64,000 nucleotides of DNA from Seonamhaeicola maritimus (GCF_008056315.1 NZ_VRKQ01000008.1:1320957-1384956), one strand, 5' to 3'. Positions 35,479 through 48,165 are shown, numbered from the stretch's first letter. Notes: generated from the sequence alone by a model not told the origin. Program-made: numbers and translations.

Positions 35479-36906
35479 TTATACAGAAAGTTTTTTAGAG
35501 ATATCTTCAACGTATTTTCTAAATTGTTTGTCTGTTGAAGAAAGATTATCAACTGTTTTACAAGCATGTAATACTGTTGCGTGGTCACGTTTACCAATTT
35601 GAGAGCCGATACTTGCTAAAGAGGCTTTCGTGAATTTTTTAGCAAAAAACATAGCTAATTGTCGTGCTTGAACAATATGGCGTTTTCTAGTTTTAGATTG
35701 CAGTGTATCAATATCCATTTGGAAATAATCCGATACCACTTTTTGAATATAATCAATTGAAACCTCCCGTTTTGTATTTTTAACAAATTTTTCAACTACA
35801 ACTCTAGCAAGATCAATTGTTATTTCCTTTTTATTGAAAGAAGATTGCGCAATTAGCGAGATAATAGCACCTTCAAGTTCTCTAACGTTCGATTTTATGT
35901 TTTTTGCAACATAATCTATGATATCTTCAGGCATCTCAACACCATCACGATATAATTTATTTTTCAATATTGAAACCCTTGTTTCAAAATCTGGAGTTTG
36001 TAATTCAGCAGAAAGTCCCCATTTAAAACGAGATAGTAAGCGTTGCTCAATATCTTGCATATCAACCGGTGCTTTATCACTTGTTAAAACAACTTGTTTG
36101 CCATTTTGATGCAAATGATTGAATATATGAAAGAAAACATCTTGTGTTCCAGATTTACCAGAAAGGAATTGCACATCATCAATAATAAGAACATCTATAA
36201 TTTGATAAAAATGTATAAAATCATTTCTATTGTTCTTTTTTACAGCATCAATATATTGTTGTGTAAATTTTTCAGCAGAAATATATAAAACTGTTTTTTC
36301 TGGGTACTTATCTTTTATATCAACACCAATAGCATGGGCTAAATGTGTTTTACCCAATCCTACACCTCCAAAAACCAATAATGGGTTGAAAGATGTCCCA
36401 CCTGGTTTATTTGCAACCGCTAATCCGGCACTTCTTCCTAAACGGTTAGAGTCTCCTTCTAAAAAGTTGTCAAAACTATAATTAGGATTCAGTTGAGATT
36501 CCACTTTGACATTTCTAATACCAGGTATAATAAAAGGATTTCTTAATTCTGGACTTTTATTATTTAATGGAATATCAACATCTTGAGATTTTACAGCGCT
36601 TCTATTAGAACTTGGAATTTTTTCAGTAAATGGTTGTTTGTTGCCATAGGTGTTTTCCATTTTAATAATGTAAACTAATTTGGCAGTTTCTCCTAGTTCT
36701 TTAGTAAGGGCAACTTTTAAAATTTTAACATAATGCTCTTCAAGCCATTCGTAGAAGAATTTACTTGGTACTTGAATGCTTAAAGCATTTTCTGTGAGTT
36801 TAACTGCAATAATAGGTTCAAACCAAGTTTTATAAGCTTGCGGTTGAATATTATCCTTTATAAATTCCAGACAATTATTCCATACCGATTGCGCAGTTAC
36901 ACTCAT
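35479..36906 (-). CDS. dnaA: Chromosomal replication initiator protein DnaA
   Basis: 475 aa. Domain I (about 1-85, VWNNCLEFIKDNIQPQAYKT), a linker, AAA+ domain with Walker A GGVGLGKTH and Walker B VLIIDDVQF, and the C-terminal DNA-binding domain with KRDHATVLHACKTVDNL. It opens the origin and regulates initiation. I see no cluster of TTATCCACA-type boxes on either side, so oriC is probably elsewhere, as is usual in Bacteroidota. Downstream in the same operon are the LMW phosphatase and RsmI-like genes. Confidence 0.98.
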   Translation of the reverse strand: MSVTAQSVWNNCLEFIKDNIQPQAYKTWFEPIIAVKLTENALSIQVPSKFFYEWLEEHYVKILKVALTKELGETAKLVYIIKMENTYGNKQPFTEKIPSSNRSAVKSQDVDIPLNNKSPELRNPFIIPGIRNVKVESQLNPNYSFDNFLEGDSNRLGRSAGLAVANKPGGTSFNPLLVFGGVGLGKTHLAHAIGVDIKDKYPEKTVLYISAEKFTQQYIDAVKKNNRNDFIHFYQIIDVLIIDDVQFLSGKSGTQDVFFHIFNHLHQNGKQVVLTSDKAPVDMQDIEQRLLSRFKWGLSAELQTPDFETRVSILKNKLYRDGVEMPEDIIDYVAKNIKSNVRELEGAIISLIAQSSFNKKEITIDLARVVVEKFVKNTKREVSIDYIQKVVSDYFQMDIDTLQSKTRKRHIVQARQLAMFFAKKFTKASLASIGSQIGKRDHATVLHACKTVDNLSSTDKQFRKYVEDISKKLSV

Positions 36907-36951
36907 TGTTAAATTTTGTGGTTTTGTTAGTTAGTTATAAGAGAGGAATCC

Positions 36952-36983
36952 CAAATCATACGTTCCTCATTCTCTTTGGCAAA
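36952..36983 (-). promoter_or_regulatory. Candidate dnaA promoter
   Basis: On the minus strand TTTG (36983-36980) and TATGATTTG (36960-36952) are 19 bp apart, close to the consensus but with one extra base in the -7 box. A GAGGAA/TTCCTC inverted repeat overlaps the region. Supported by position only. Confidence 0.35.
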
Positions 36984-37092
36984 TATGTGAACAAAATTCT
37001 TAAAAAAAAAATGAAAATCTATTGAATTTCTAGAAATTTTTCCTCATGTTTAATTGCTTTTCGAAACTACAAAAAAATATTTAATAATTACT

Positions 37093-37497
37093 ATGAAATT
37101 CGATGAAATACAAATAAGGGTGAGATATGGCGAAACTGATCAAATGGGAGTGGTGTACCATGGTAATTACGCATTATATCTGGAAATGGGAAGAATAGAA
37201 TGGTTAAGAAAGCAAGGAATCTCTTATAAGTCTATGGAAGAAAATGGGATTATGTTACCAGTGGTTTCATTGAATATAAACTATAAAAAATCAGCTGGTT
37301 ATGATGATCTAATTAATGTAAAAACTCAACTAAAAAAAACACCAACTGCTAAGATTGAATTTGATTATGAAATCTCTAATGAAAAAGGTGAAATTTTAAC
37401 CACTGCAAATACAACTTTAGTTTTTATTGATATGAAAACGAATAGACCAACTAGAGCGCCAAAATATATTTTGGATGCCATTGAGCGTTTAGGTTAA
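37093..37497 (+). CDS. Acyl-CoA thioesterase (4-hydroxybenzoyl-CoA thioesterase/YbgC family)
   Basis: 134 aa from the ATG at 37093; a TTG at 37054 would add 13 unconserved residues. The hotdog-fold motif TDQMGVVYHGNYALYLEMGR contains the catalytic Asp and the conserved YxxNY-like segment. YbgC-type enzymes hydrolyse acyl-CoA or acyl-ACP, often near envelope genes. Its stop codon shares bases with the stop of the convergent yigZ gene (TTAA). Confidence 0.9.
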   Translation: MKFDEIQIRVRYGETDQMGVVYHGNYALYLEMGRIEWLRKQGISYKSMEENGIMLPVVSLNINYKKSAGYDDLINVKTQLKKTPTAKIEFDYEISNEKGEILTTANTTLVFIDMKTNRPTRAPKYILDAIERLG

Positions 37498-38102
37498 ACT
37501 TTTTTTATTTTAATTTCGTAAAGTTTATCGAAAATATTGAAAACGGTTTCCGCATTTTTTTTTCTAACGGAAACAGTGATTTTACAATTCATTTCTAGTT
37601 CTTGATTTACCACATTGAGTTTTTTCTCTTTTATAATACGCATTACTGTATTCATGTTTTTGTAATCAAAAGAGATGAGGTATTCAATATTGATTGTCTT
37701 TTCAACAATATTAGAAGCTTCTAAAGACATTTGAGCAGTAGTCTTATAAGCATTTATCAATCCGCTAACTCCTAATTTAACCCCTCCAAAATAACGTACT
37801 ACAACTATTAAAATATTGGTAACCTCAAAAGATTGTATTTGGTTATAAATTGGCATTCCTGCAGAATTATTAGGTTCGCCATCATCATTGGCTCTAAAAA
37901 ACACCTTTTCTCTACCTATTTTATAAGCATAACACCAATGTCTTGCAGAATGATGTTCTTTTTTTAAGGTTTCAATGTGTTTTTTTACGTCATTTTCATT
38001 TAAAACTGGAAAGGCATATCCAAAAAATTTACTGTTCTTATCTTTAAATAGAACGTTCAATGTTTTGCTTGTAATAGTTTTATATGTGTCTTGTTCTGTC
38101 AA
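37494..38102 (-). CDS. yigZ: YigZ/IMPACT family protein (TTG start)
   Basis: 202 aa. The N-terminal UPF0029 (Impact) domain shows KFFGYAFPVLNENDVKKHI, HHSARHWCYAYKIG and NDDGEPNNSAGMPI, then VVVRYFGGVKLGVSGLINAY. The C-terminal part is the DUF1949 ferredoxin-like domain. The start is TTG at 38102, overlapping the HAD gene stop by 4 bp (TTGA). Members are thought to bind nucleic acid or ribosomes; function in bacteria is not settled. Operon: LEA14-like, ribD, HAD, yigZ. Confidence 0.9.
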   Translation of the reverse strand: MTEQDTYKTITSKTLNVLFKDKNSKFFGYAFPVLNENDVKKHIETLKKEHHSARHWCYAYKIGREKVFFRANDDGEPNNSAGMPIYNQIQSFEVTNILIVVVRYFGGVKLGVSGLINAYKTTAQMSLEASNIVEKTINIEYLISFDYKNMNTVMRIIKEKKLNVVNQELEMNCKITVSVRKKNAETVFNIFDKLYEIKIKKV

Positions 38103-38713
38103 GGATTAATTAAGCTGTTATTAATATTGAACAAATTACTCACATCATCAGTATTAGGGTTTATATGCCAGGTGATAAAGTTTAGATTTTTTGCAGTTTT
38201 AATATTGTCTAAATTGTCATCAACAAACAAGCATTCGTTAGCTACAAGGTTGTTTTTGTTTAAAACGAAATTAAAAATATCTGCATCTGGTTTTCTTAAA
38301 TTTATCTCATGTGATAGATAAAACACATCAAAACAATCTTTGAATTCATTATAAAAAAGAATGTTTTCTTGAATCCAACTAATATGTAAATCATTGGTGT
38401 TACTTAATAGAATGAGTTTATATTTTGAAGATGCTTTAAGTTCTTTTAAAAAGGCTAATCTGTGTTTTGGGAATTCTGCCAGAATTGAATTCCATTTAAA
38501 AATAATGTCATCTATAGATTGTTCGGGGAAATAGCTCGAGTAATTGTCAAGAAACACCTCGGTAGAAATTAACCCTTTTTCAAATGCTATATTAGTTTTT
38601 ATTATGTCATCAAAATGTTCTGAAGATTCAAAATGCTTGATATAATCAAGCGTATAGGCGTCATTAAGATTGATAAAAACATTACCAAAATCGAAAATAA
38701 TGGTTTTAATCAT
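38099..38713 (-). CDS. HAD family hydrolase
   Basis: 204 aa. Motif I is IIFDFGNVFINL, in which the second Asp of DxD is replaced by Gly (DFGNV), as is common in the epoxide-hydrolase-like/YihX subgroup. Motif II lies in LILLSNTNDLH and motif III/IV in LRKPDADIF and LFVDDNLDNIKTA. Likely a small-phosphate phosphatase; a role in FMN or riboflavin phosphate metabolism is tempting because ribD lies upstream with an 8-bp overlap, but that is inference. Confidence 0.88.
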   Translation of the reverse strand: MIKTIIFDFGNVFINLNDAYTLDYIKHFESSEHFDDIIKTNIAFEKGLISTEVFLDNYSSYFPEQSIDDIIFKWNSILAEFPKHRLAFLKELKASSKYKLILLSNTNDLHISWIQENILFYNEFKDCFDVFYLSHEINLRKPDADIFNFVLNKNNLVANECLFVDDNLDNIKTAKNLNFITWHINPNTDDVSNLFNINNSLINP

Positions 38714-39710
38714 TCAGGTAAGTTTTAAGAATATTTCCATTTATATTTTCTTCCAAAATCATTTTACCTCTAAAAGAAGGGGCTTTGGTACCATTTTTAA
38801 AATTTAAGTTCCCAGTAAAGACTCTTGCTTCCTCCCAAAGATTGGCATTAATAAATGTTTGAAGTGTTTTTGCGCCGCCTTCAATAATAATAGAGTTTAT
38901 ATCATTTTTAAAAAGTACATTACAAATCTGTTGCGCTATATTTTTTGAGAAATCAATATTTTTATTTGAAATTACAATTGTTTCGGCTTCATCATTGAAA
39001 ATATTAAAACCCTTAGAAAGCGTATTATTTTCGTCAATTACAATTCTAGTTGGGTTTTTTCCAGTCCAATCACGAACCGTTAAGCTGGGGTTGTCCTGTA
39101 AAACTGTGTTTGTTCCAACAAGAATAGCTTGTTCTTCAGTTCGCCATTTATGAACCAGTTGTCTAGAGTATTTATTAGTTATCCAAACAGGTTTCTGTTC
39201 GTTCTTTGTTTCGGGAGCAATAAACCCATTGTCGGTTTCAGCCCATTTTAGAATGATATAAGGTCTTTTTTTGTTGTGAAATGTGAAAAAGCGTTTGTGA
39301 TGTTGTTTGCATTCATTCTCTAATATGCCAACAGTTACCTTTATTCTGGCCTCAATAAGTTTTTTAATGCCTTTACCTGCAACCTGTTCGTTGTCATCAA
39401 CACATCCAATAACAACGTTGGGGATTTCATTTTTAATAATCAAATCACTACAAGGAGGTGTTTTTCCAAAGTGAGAACAGGGCTCAAGGGTCACATAAAG
39501 CGTTGCTTCTTTTAAAAGTTCTTTATCTGTAACAGAATTTATAGCATTTACTTCGGCATGATTCCCGCCATAAGCACTTGTGAAACCTTCACCAATAATA
39601 CTGTTATTACATACTATAACAGCCCCAACCATAGGGTTGGGGCTAGTTTTTCCCAATCCGTTTTTAGCAATTTCTATGCATCGTTTTATGTAGATTTCAT
39701 GATTGCTCAA
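38706..39710 (-). CDS. ribD: Bifunctional riboflavin biosynthesis protein RibD (TTG start)
   Basis: 334 aa. N-terminal deaminase domain with zinc site H51-A-E53 and PCSHFGKTPPC; C-terminal reductase domain with KWAETDNGFIAPE and SIIIEGGAKTLQTFINANL. It converts the first pyrimidinedione intermediate in two steps on the route to riboflavin. The start must be TTG at 39710: the next Met is M27, inside the conserved PNPMVG motif. It begins 4 bp after the LEA14-like stop and overlaps the HAD gene by 8 bp. Confidence 0.95.
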   Translation of the reverse strand: MSNHEIYIKRCIEIAKNGLGKTSPNPMVGAVIVCNNSIIGEGFTSAYGGNHAEVNAINSVTDKELLKEATLYVTLEPCSHFGKTPPCSDLIIKNEIPNVVIGCVDDNEQVAGKGIKKLIEARIKVTVGILENECKQHHKRFFTFHNKKRPYIILKWAETDNGFIAPETKNEQKPVWITNKYSRQLVHKWRTEEQAILVGTNTVLQDNPSLTVRDWTGKNPTRIVIDENNTLSKGFNIFNDEAETIVISNKNIDFSKNIAQQICNVLFKNDINSIIIEGGAKTLQTFINANLWEEARVFTGNLNFKNGTKAPSFRGKMILEENINGNILKTYLND

Positions 39711-39714
39711 AACG

Positions 39715-40176
39715 CTACAGCTTAATTTTTATATTATCGGTTTTATCAATATTATAGGTGTATGAAAATCCAAACACCTTATATATAAGGTCTCCTTTAT
39801 ATTGAATCTTAATTTTTTTACTGAATAAACTTCCAATCAGCCTACCAATACTTTTGTTGCTTAAAATGCTATCAGTAGGGACATTAGCTTTTAATGGAAT
39901 AGAAAATTCCTTTTTTGCTGGAACCTTAAAGCTTTCGGTTGATACAGTTGCCATTTCATTATCATTAACAAACACTTTAATGGCATCCGTTTTTAACTCG
40001 CCTCCAATATCATTTGGATTTAAAAAAATGGCATCAGCTGTAATTGTGACGTGTTTTGATGTAGATTCTAACACTTGAATATTTTCAACACTTAAAAACT
40101 CAGGTTTCTCCTTTAATTTGCAATTGTAAAACAATAATAATATTGTTGATAAAATAATGAATGGCTTAAGTTTCAT
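39715..40176 (-). CDS. LEA14-like (late embryogenesis abundant type 2) lipoprotein
   Basis: 153 aa from the ATG at 40176; the longer frame needs a GTG at 40200. A lipobox-like LLFYNC marks a lipoprotein. The rest is a WHy/LEA type 2 beta-sandwich pattern: NPNDIGGELKTDAIKVFVND and IPLKANVPTDSIL. Probably periplasmic, with a suggested role in stress or membrane association. First gene of the ribD operon. Confidence 0.7.
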   Translation of the reverse strand: MKLKPFIILSTILLLFYNCKLKEKPEFLSVENIQVLESTSKHVTITADAIFLNPNDIGGELKTDAIKVFVNDNEMATVSTESFKVPAKKEFSIPLKANVPTDSILSNKSIGRLIGSLFSKKIKIQYKGDLIYKVFGFSYTYNIDKTDNIKIKL

Positions 40177-40222
40177 TTTTTTAGATTTAAGTATATTCAC
40201 TTTTATAAAAGTACCATTTTAA

Positions 40223-40710
40223 GTGAGTAAAGATACTATTGTTATTCGAGAAATTAGGTCTCAAGACAATGCTCAAGTTGAGCAGGTTATAAGAGCATGT
40301 TTTCATGAGTTTAAAATACCTTTAACTGGTACTGCTTATGAAGATGAGGAAACTCCCAGAATGTATGAATCTTATCAGAATGATGATGATATTTATTTTG
40401 TTATTGATGATGATGGAGACATTTTAGGAGGCGCTGGAATAAAACCACTTAAAGACTTTGATGAGAATATTTGCGAGCTACAAAAAATGTATTTTTCACC
40501 TAAAGTAAGAGGGAATGGATATGGAAGAAAGATGTTTGAAAAATGCTTGAAAGCCGCGAAAGATTTGGGGTATAAGAAATGTTATTTAGAATCGGCTCCT
40601 CAGTTAAAAGCTGCCATTCATATTTATGAAAGCTACGGTTTTAAACATTTAGACGCAGCTTTAGGAAATACAGGGCATTATAGCTGCGGTGTTTGGATGA
40701 TAAAGGATTT

Positions 40711-40714
<4 letters not shown>
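40223..40714 (+). CDS. GNAT family N-acetyltransferase (GTG start)
   Basis: 163 aa. Acetyl-CoA loop SPKVRGNGYGRKMFEKCL and the following GYKKCYLES strand are clear. Start GTG at 40223; no ATG occurs before the conserved N-terminal strand. It overlaps prmC by 4 bp (ATGA). Substrate unknown. Confidence 0.85.
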
Positions 40715-43576
<2,862 letters not shown>

Positions 43577-43585
43577 TTTCAAAAA

Positions 43586-43615
43586 AAACCGATAAAAAGC
43601 ATTTTTTTATCGTTT
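43586..43615 (+). terminator. Possible terminator after ligA
   Basis: AAACCGATAAAAA and TTTTTTTATCGTTT can pair into an AT-rich stem with a 3-nt loop. Weak, but well placed 10 bp after the ligA stop. Confidence 0.4.
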
Positions 43616-43661
43616 AATTGTAAATATTTTTTATATTTGTCCTGTAACCAAATCTATTATA

Positions 43662-44402
43662 ATGTTCAAGTCGAAAGTCTTGGTGAGTTTAGTTTTAACT
43701 ATTTATGTCCTATTTGTTACCTTTGGGCTTATTGGTTATGAAACTGTTGCTTTTACACTAGATTCATTAATTTTACCATTAATAACGCTATTTTATTTTG
43801 TTTTATTTGAAAAGAAGACTTTGTTCTTTTCGCTTTTTCTAATATGCTATGCTGGTTCTGATTTAATAGGTTTAATTGTGAATTTTATTCCATATAATGA
43901 ATCGTATCAATTTCTTTTCGATTTAGATTATTTTATAGGAAATTCCATGTATATAATGGCTTATGGTTTTCTTTTTATAGAGATATGTAAAGCTTTAAAT
44001 GTGTTCCATATTTTAAGAAATTTCAAAATTCACCTGATTGTTTTAACAGGCCTTAATATATGGTTGATATTTGTTTTACAAGAAATGGTTGACTCAGATT
44101 CAAGTATGTCTGGAGAGTATTATCTGGAAATGGTCTATAATATAATTATGTTGCTATTACTTTCAGGAGCATTACTTAATTACTTTTATCGTGATAATAA
44201 AAAAACTTTACTGCTATTTTTAGGTGCCTTATGTATCGTTTTTTCTGAAGTGATTGATATTGCATACATATACAAAACTCCAAAATGTCTACTTAATATT
44301 TTCTCAACAACATTAACCTTATCAGCCTTTTATTTTTTCTGTATACAAACAAATTTATCAGATGTCAGGGGAGGTGAAGAGGCCCATGTAGTTATGGAAT
44401 AA
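43662..44402 (+). CDS. Integral membrane protein of unknown function
   Basis: 246 aa with about seven or eight hydrophobic helices spread over residues 5-230 and a short acidic tail. No family motif recognised; the size and helix count loosely recall YhhN-type (lysoplasmalogenase-like) proteins, but I cannot confirm this. A TATATTTG -7 box at 43632-43639 precedes the ATG, so it is probably transcribed alone. Confidence 0.6.
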   Translation: MFKSKVLVSLVLTIYVLFVTFGLIGYETVAFTLDSLILPLITLFYFVLFEKKTLFFSLFLICYAGSDLIGLIVNFIPYNESYQFLFDLDYFIGNSMYIMAYGFLFIEICKALNVFHILRNFKIHLIVLTGLNIWLIFVLQEMVDSDSSMSGEYYLEMVYNIIMLLLLSGALLNYFYRDNKKTLLLFLGALCIVFSEVIDIAYIYKTPKCLLNIFSTTLTLSAFYFFCIQTNLSDVRGGEEAHVVME

Positions 44403-44416
44403 TGTAATGCATTACT

Positions 44417-44797
44417 TTAATTAAGTTTTAAAAACGGAATGTCTTTTTTATATAGAAAAAGAATTATTGCTGATAATGTAAATGTAACTACCGCAGTAAT
44501 AAATAAAGCTCCTTCGTCATTGTTAATTTCAATTCCTAGTTTGGTTAAGTGCATTAAAATGGCTCCTCCAAGAATACCTAAGGCAAGCGTAGCTCCTACC
44601 CAAACACCCTTAGGGATTAGAAGTAAAATACCTGCAATAAGTTCTAGTACACCAATACTAATTCTTCCAAAAGGTTCCAGTCCAACTTGCGTAAAAATAT
44701 AAACGCTGTCTGGGTGAGCTGTGAATTTAAAGCGTAATGTTTGAATTAAAATAATGGCAACAATAAGCCTTAATGCAAAAGGAGTATACTTTTTCAT
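44417..44797 (-). CDS. DoxX family membrane protein
   Basis: 126 aa from the ATG at 44797 (the longer frame adds 13 weak residues). Four hydrophobic helices, with the DoxX-like LRLIVAIILIQTLRFKF and GVLELIAGILLLIP segments. Members sit in the cytoplasmic membrane and have poorly defined redox or metabolite roles. It is downstream of the split 5'-nucleotidase genes on the same strand, about 50 bp away. Confidence 0.82.
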   Translation of the reverse strand: MKKYTPFALRLIVAIILIQTLRFKFTAHPDSVYIFTQVGLEPFGRISIGVLELIAGILLLIPKGVWVGATLALGILGGAILMHLTKLGIEINNDEGALFITAVVTFTLSAIILFLYKKDIPFLKLN

Positions 44798-44849
44798 CTT
44801 TATAATATTTTGCAATATTAGACGAGGTAGAAACAAAAACTTACTGTGG

Positions 44850-45767
44850 TTATTGAACTATTATTGATGTGCCATTTGTAGATTTATTCTTATCCCTATC
44901 AAAATAAAAATCAATGCGACCCAAGTTAATACCATAAGCACCCACTTGGTTAACCAGCATATTTTCATCATTGCTATTTTTTACTATTGTAGGTTTTTCT
45001 AAGAACGTATGTGTGTGCCCCCCAATAATAAGATCAATGTTTTTAGTTGCAGCTGCCAGATTTAAATCGCTTATTTTATTTGGAGTATTTTTGTAAAAAT
45101 AGCCCAAATGAGACAAGCAAATAATTAAATCACACTTTTCTTCAGTCTTAAGAATACGGCTCATATCTTGAGAAATTTCAATAGGGTCAAGATATTTAGT
45201 TTCTTTAAACAATGATTTATCCACCAAACCTTGCAGTTTAACTCCTAATCCAAAAACACCAATTTTAATACCGCCTCTTTTAAAAACTTTATAGGGTTTA
45301 ACATGCGTGTTCATAATGGTATTACTAAAGTCATAGTTGGCAGAAACAAACTCAAATTTTGCATGAGGTAGCTGGGTGTATAAACCTTCAATACTGTTGT
45401 CAAAATCGTGATTCCCAATGGTGGCCAAATCATATTTTAGCATGCTCATTAACTTAAATTCCAATTCGCCACCATAATAATTAAAATACGGAGTGCCTTG
45501 AAAGATATCACCCGCATCTAATAAAAGTGTATTAGGGTTTTCTTTTCTAATAGATTCTATTAAGTTAGCGCGTCTAGCCACACCACCTTGATTAGCATTT
45601 TTCCCATCATTTGGATCAAACGGATCAATATGACTATGCACATCATTAGTGTGAAGGATAGTGATTTTGGTGGTTTTAGGATCTTGTACAAAAGATTGCA
45701 ACCCCAAACCTCCTATAGTTAAAGCACTTCCGGCAGATAGTTGTTGTATAAAATCTCTTCTTTTCAT
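44850..45767 (-). CDS. 5'-nucleotidase-type metallophosphatase, catalytic half, with Tat-like signal
   Basis: 305 aa. It begins KRRDFIQQLSAG, a Tat-type twin-arginine signal. The calcineurin-like metal sites are intact: HTNDVHSH, LLDAGDIFQG, IGNHDFD, SHLGY and GGHTHTF. This is the N-terminal catalytic half of UshA-like 5'-nucleotidases; the C-terminal substrate domain is in the separate upstream gene at 45774, 6 bp away. The product would be a periplasmic nucleotidase half. Confidence 0.9.
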   Translation of the reverse strand: MKRRDFIQQLSAGSALTIGGLGLQSFVQDPKTTKITILHTNDVHSHIDPFDPNDGKNANQGGVARRANLIESIRKENPNTLLLDAGDIFQGTPYFNYYGGELEFKLMSMLKYDLATIGNHDFDNSIEGLYTQLPHAKFEFVSANYDFSNTIMNTHVKPYKVFKRGGIKIGVFGLGVKLQGLVDKSLFKETKYLDPIEISQDMSRILKTEEKCDLIICLSHLGYFYKNTPNKISDLNLAAATKNIDLIIGGHTHTFLEKPTIVKNSNDENMLVNQVGAYGINLGRIDFYFDRDKNKSTNGTSIIVQ

Positions 45768-45773
45768 TTCTGC

Positions 45774-46529
45774 CTACTTTCTTATAAACCTGTCGTCTCT
45801 TTTAGGGTTAATGGTGTCAACCTTTTTTAAGTAATCAATCATGGCATTTCTTATTTTGTAATCTAAATTCTCATAGCTTTCGTTTGGTTTAAAGAAAGTC
45901 ATGTTGTCTCCGCCATTATATAGGTAGTCACTTGTGGCAACATAATAGGTCTTGTTTTTATCAATCTGTTCTCCGTTAATTGAGGACTCAATTAGATTGT
46001 ATCCTTTGTCAAGTATAATTTTAAGACCTAAAATAGGATGTGCCTGCTTTCTGGTAACTAAGTATTCAACAATATCATAAATCTTATCACCTTTAAGACC
46101 AGCTACCACTATTTTATTCTCAAAAGGCATAACTTTGTAAGCGGTTCTTTCGGTTATAGAGCCTTTAGGAATGGCCGCCCTAATGCCTCCACGGTTTAAA
46201 ACCACAATGTCAATATTCGCTTCTGTTCTTTTTCTGAAAACTGGATTTCCTTCAGAAAACATAATACCCACCATTAAATTACCAATAGCTGTATTTAATT
46301 CGGTATCATCTTTCGTGTAGGTATCAGGAGAATATGCTAAAACGCTATCTAAATCACTGTCAATATGTTCTCTAAAAGGTTTTATGAAGGATTCAATTTC
46401 TTCATTGAAAGAAATGGAGTCGGTAATTTGAATTTGTTGCCCTTCAATTTTTATTAACTGAGGTTTTTGTTCTTTGCAGCTTGAAAACATTAAAAAAATT
46501 AACAAAAAAAATAAATGTGTTAACCTCAT
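45774..46529 (-). CDS. 5'-nucleotidase C-terminal domain lipoprotein
   Basis: 251 aa. Lipobox MFSSC predicts a lipoprotein. The domain shows NRGGIRAAIPKGSIT, MPFENKIVV and YNGGDNMTFF, the nucleotide-binding motifs of the UshA C-terminal domain. There is no catalytic domain in this gene; that is the next gene downstream (44850-45767). Both have their own signals and start codons, so this is a two-gene form, not a frameshift. Confidence 0.9.
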   Translation of the reverse strand: MRLTHLFFLLIFLMFSSCKEQKPQLIKIEGQQIQITDSISFNEEIESFIKPFREHIDSDLDSVLAYSPDTYTKDDTELNTAIGNLMVGIMFSEGNPVFRKRTEANIDIVVLNRGGIRAAIPKGSITERTAYKVMPFENKIVVAGLKGDKIYDIVEYLVTRKQAHPILGLKIILDKGYNLIESSINGEQIDKNKTYYVATSDYLYNGGDNMTFFKPNESYENLDYKIRNAMIDYLKKVDTINPKRDDRFIRK

Positions 46530-46588
46530 TATATTAAATCAAAAATTTGAATGTAGTTTTGCTACCTTTGCGCAAAGTATAAAGATAA

Positions 46589-47116
46589 ATGTTTTTAAAG
46601 GGTTTTAAGGAAAAATCTAATAAAAAGTACTTGAACAAATTGTTATCAGAACGACATGTAGAGGTTACTGAAAACAAAATAGAAAGTTTAGGTGTTATCT
46701 TGAATATTGATGAAATTGATGATTTTGAATTGTTTAGGAAACTTGCAAATTTTATAAAAGTGCGTCCAAATAAGTTGAAAATCATAGCTTTTTCGGTAAA
46801 TAAAAATGATCATGTAAATGCTTGGGAAGAGTGCTTCCATGCAGAAGATTTTGGATGGAACGGAACGGTTAAGAATACTGGATTAAAATCTTTTCTAGAT
46901 TATAATTTTGACGTTTTAGTGAGTTATTATAAACATAATACACTAGAATTAAAAATGATGACGGCTTCTTCAAAAGCTAAATTTAAAGTTGGGATTCTTC
47001 AAACAGACGAGCGTTTAAATGATTTAATTATTAAAACTGAAATAAATGAATTTAAGGTATTTAAAAGTGAAATTTTTAGGTACTTAACTATTTTAAATAA
47101 AATTAAAAATGAATAG
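46589..47116 (+). CDS. DUF6913 family protein
   Basis: 175 aa, soluble, with an N-terminal basic helix ([17 protein letters not shown]) and a mixed alpha/beta body ([15 protein letters not shown]). The gene overlaps dapA by 8 bp, an arrangement conserved in flavobacteria. A TACCTTTG -7 box at 46563-46570 precedes the start by about 18 bp. Function unknown. Confidence 0.75.
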   Translation: MFLKGFKEKSNKKYLNKLLSERHVEVTENKIESLGVILNIDEIDDFELFRKLANFIKVRPNKLKIIAFSVNKNDHVNAWEECFHAEDFGWNGTVKNTGLKSFLDYNFDVLVSYYKHNTLELKMMTASSKAKFKVGILQTDERLNDLIIKTEINEFKVFKSEIFRYLTILNKIKNE

Positions 47117-47981
47117 TAAGTTTTTAGGAACTGGAGTTGCATTGGTTACACCGTTTAATTCAGATTTAAGTGTAAATCATGAGGCACTGGCAAATATTGT
47201 GAATTTTAATATTAAAAACGGCACAGAATATCTTGTAATTTGTGGAACAACTGGAGAAAGTGTTACACTAACTAAGCAAGAAAAGAAAGATGTAATAAAA
47301 ACTATTTCTGAAACTAATAACGGACGTTTACCTTTGGTTTTAGGAATTGGAGGTAATAATACAGCCCAAGTTGTTGATGAAATTAAATCTACAGATTTAA
47401 GTGGTATTGATGCAATTTTATCTGTATCGCCATATTATAACAAGCCAACTCAAGAAGGTTTGTACCAGCACTTTAAGGCAATTTCTGAAGCGTCACCGGT
47501 TGATATTATTTTATACAATGTTCCTGGTAGAACATCTAAAAACATGGAGCCATCAACTACCTTAAGACTTGCTAATGATTTTGATAATGTTATCGCAGTT
47601 AAAGAGGCTGGTAATAACATGTCACAGTATTTAGAATTGCTAAAAAATAGGCCGGAAGATTTTTTAGTGATTTCTGGTGACGATGATTTAGCATTAGGCA
47701 CTGTACTGGCTGGTGGAGCAGGTGTTATTTCGGTAATAGGGCAAGCATTTCCTAAAGATTTTTCTGAAATGATTCGTCTTGGTTTAAAGGGAAATACAAA
47801 AGAGGCTTACAAACTTCACTTTAAATTAATGGATGTTATTGGATACATTTTTGAAGAAAATAATCCGGCGGGTATTAAAGCTGTTTTTGAAGCTTTAGGT
47901 TTATGCGATGACACTGTAAGGTTACCAGTTGTTCCTGCTACAGACGGATTAAAAGAGAAAATTAAAGCATATTTAAGTTAG
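47109..47981 (+). CDS. dapA: 4-hydroxy-tetrahydrodipicolinate synthase
   Basis: 290 aa. The Schiff-base Lys is in [11 protein letters not shown] and the catalytic Tyr in [20 protein letters not shown] is the pyruvate-binding region. First committed step of the diaminopimelate/lysine pathway, condensing pyruvate with aspartate semialdehyde. Together with dapF at 30.3 kb, two steps of the pathway are in this window. Confidence 0.97.
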   Translation: MNSKFLGTGVALVTPFNSDLSVNHEALANIVNFNIKNGTEYLVICGTTGESVTLTKQEKKDVIKTISETNNGRLPLVLGIGGNNTAQVVDEIKSTDLSGIDAILSVSPYYNKPTQEGLYQHFKAISEASPVDIILYNVPGRTSKNMEPSTTLRLANDFDNVIAVKEAGNNMSQYLELLKNRPEDFLVISGDDDLALGTVLAGGAGVISVIGQAFPKDFSEMIRLGLKGNTKEAYKLHFKLMDVIGYIFEENNPAGIKAVFEALGLCDDTVRLPVVPATDGLKEKIKAYLS

Positions 47982-48165
47982 TTTTGTTAGTTGCAATTTT
48001 AATACCGTAATTAATAATTTTGAATGGATTTTCTATTTTGATTATTCAAAAAGTTAAATATTACTTAAACCTTATTATTACCAAGTTTTAGCTGCTATTT
48101 TAGCTGTAAAATATTATTTTTAAAATCCATATTAATAACTTAATTTTGCATTCTGTTTAAAATCT

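Noticed and set aside
36907-37092. Possible oriC next to dnaA
   Set aside because: The gap has no cluster of DnaA boxes; only a promoter-like signal and a small inverted repeat are visible.
44850-46529. Frameshifted single ushA-like gene
   Set aside because: Each half has its own start and signal peptide, and the domain order is reversed, so no single frameshift can explain it.
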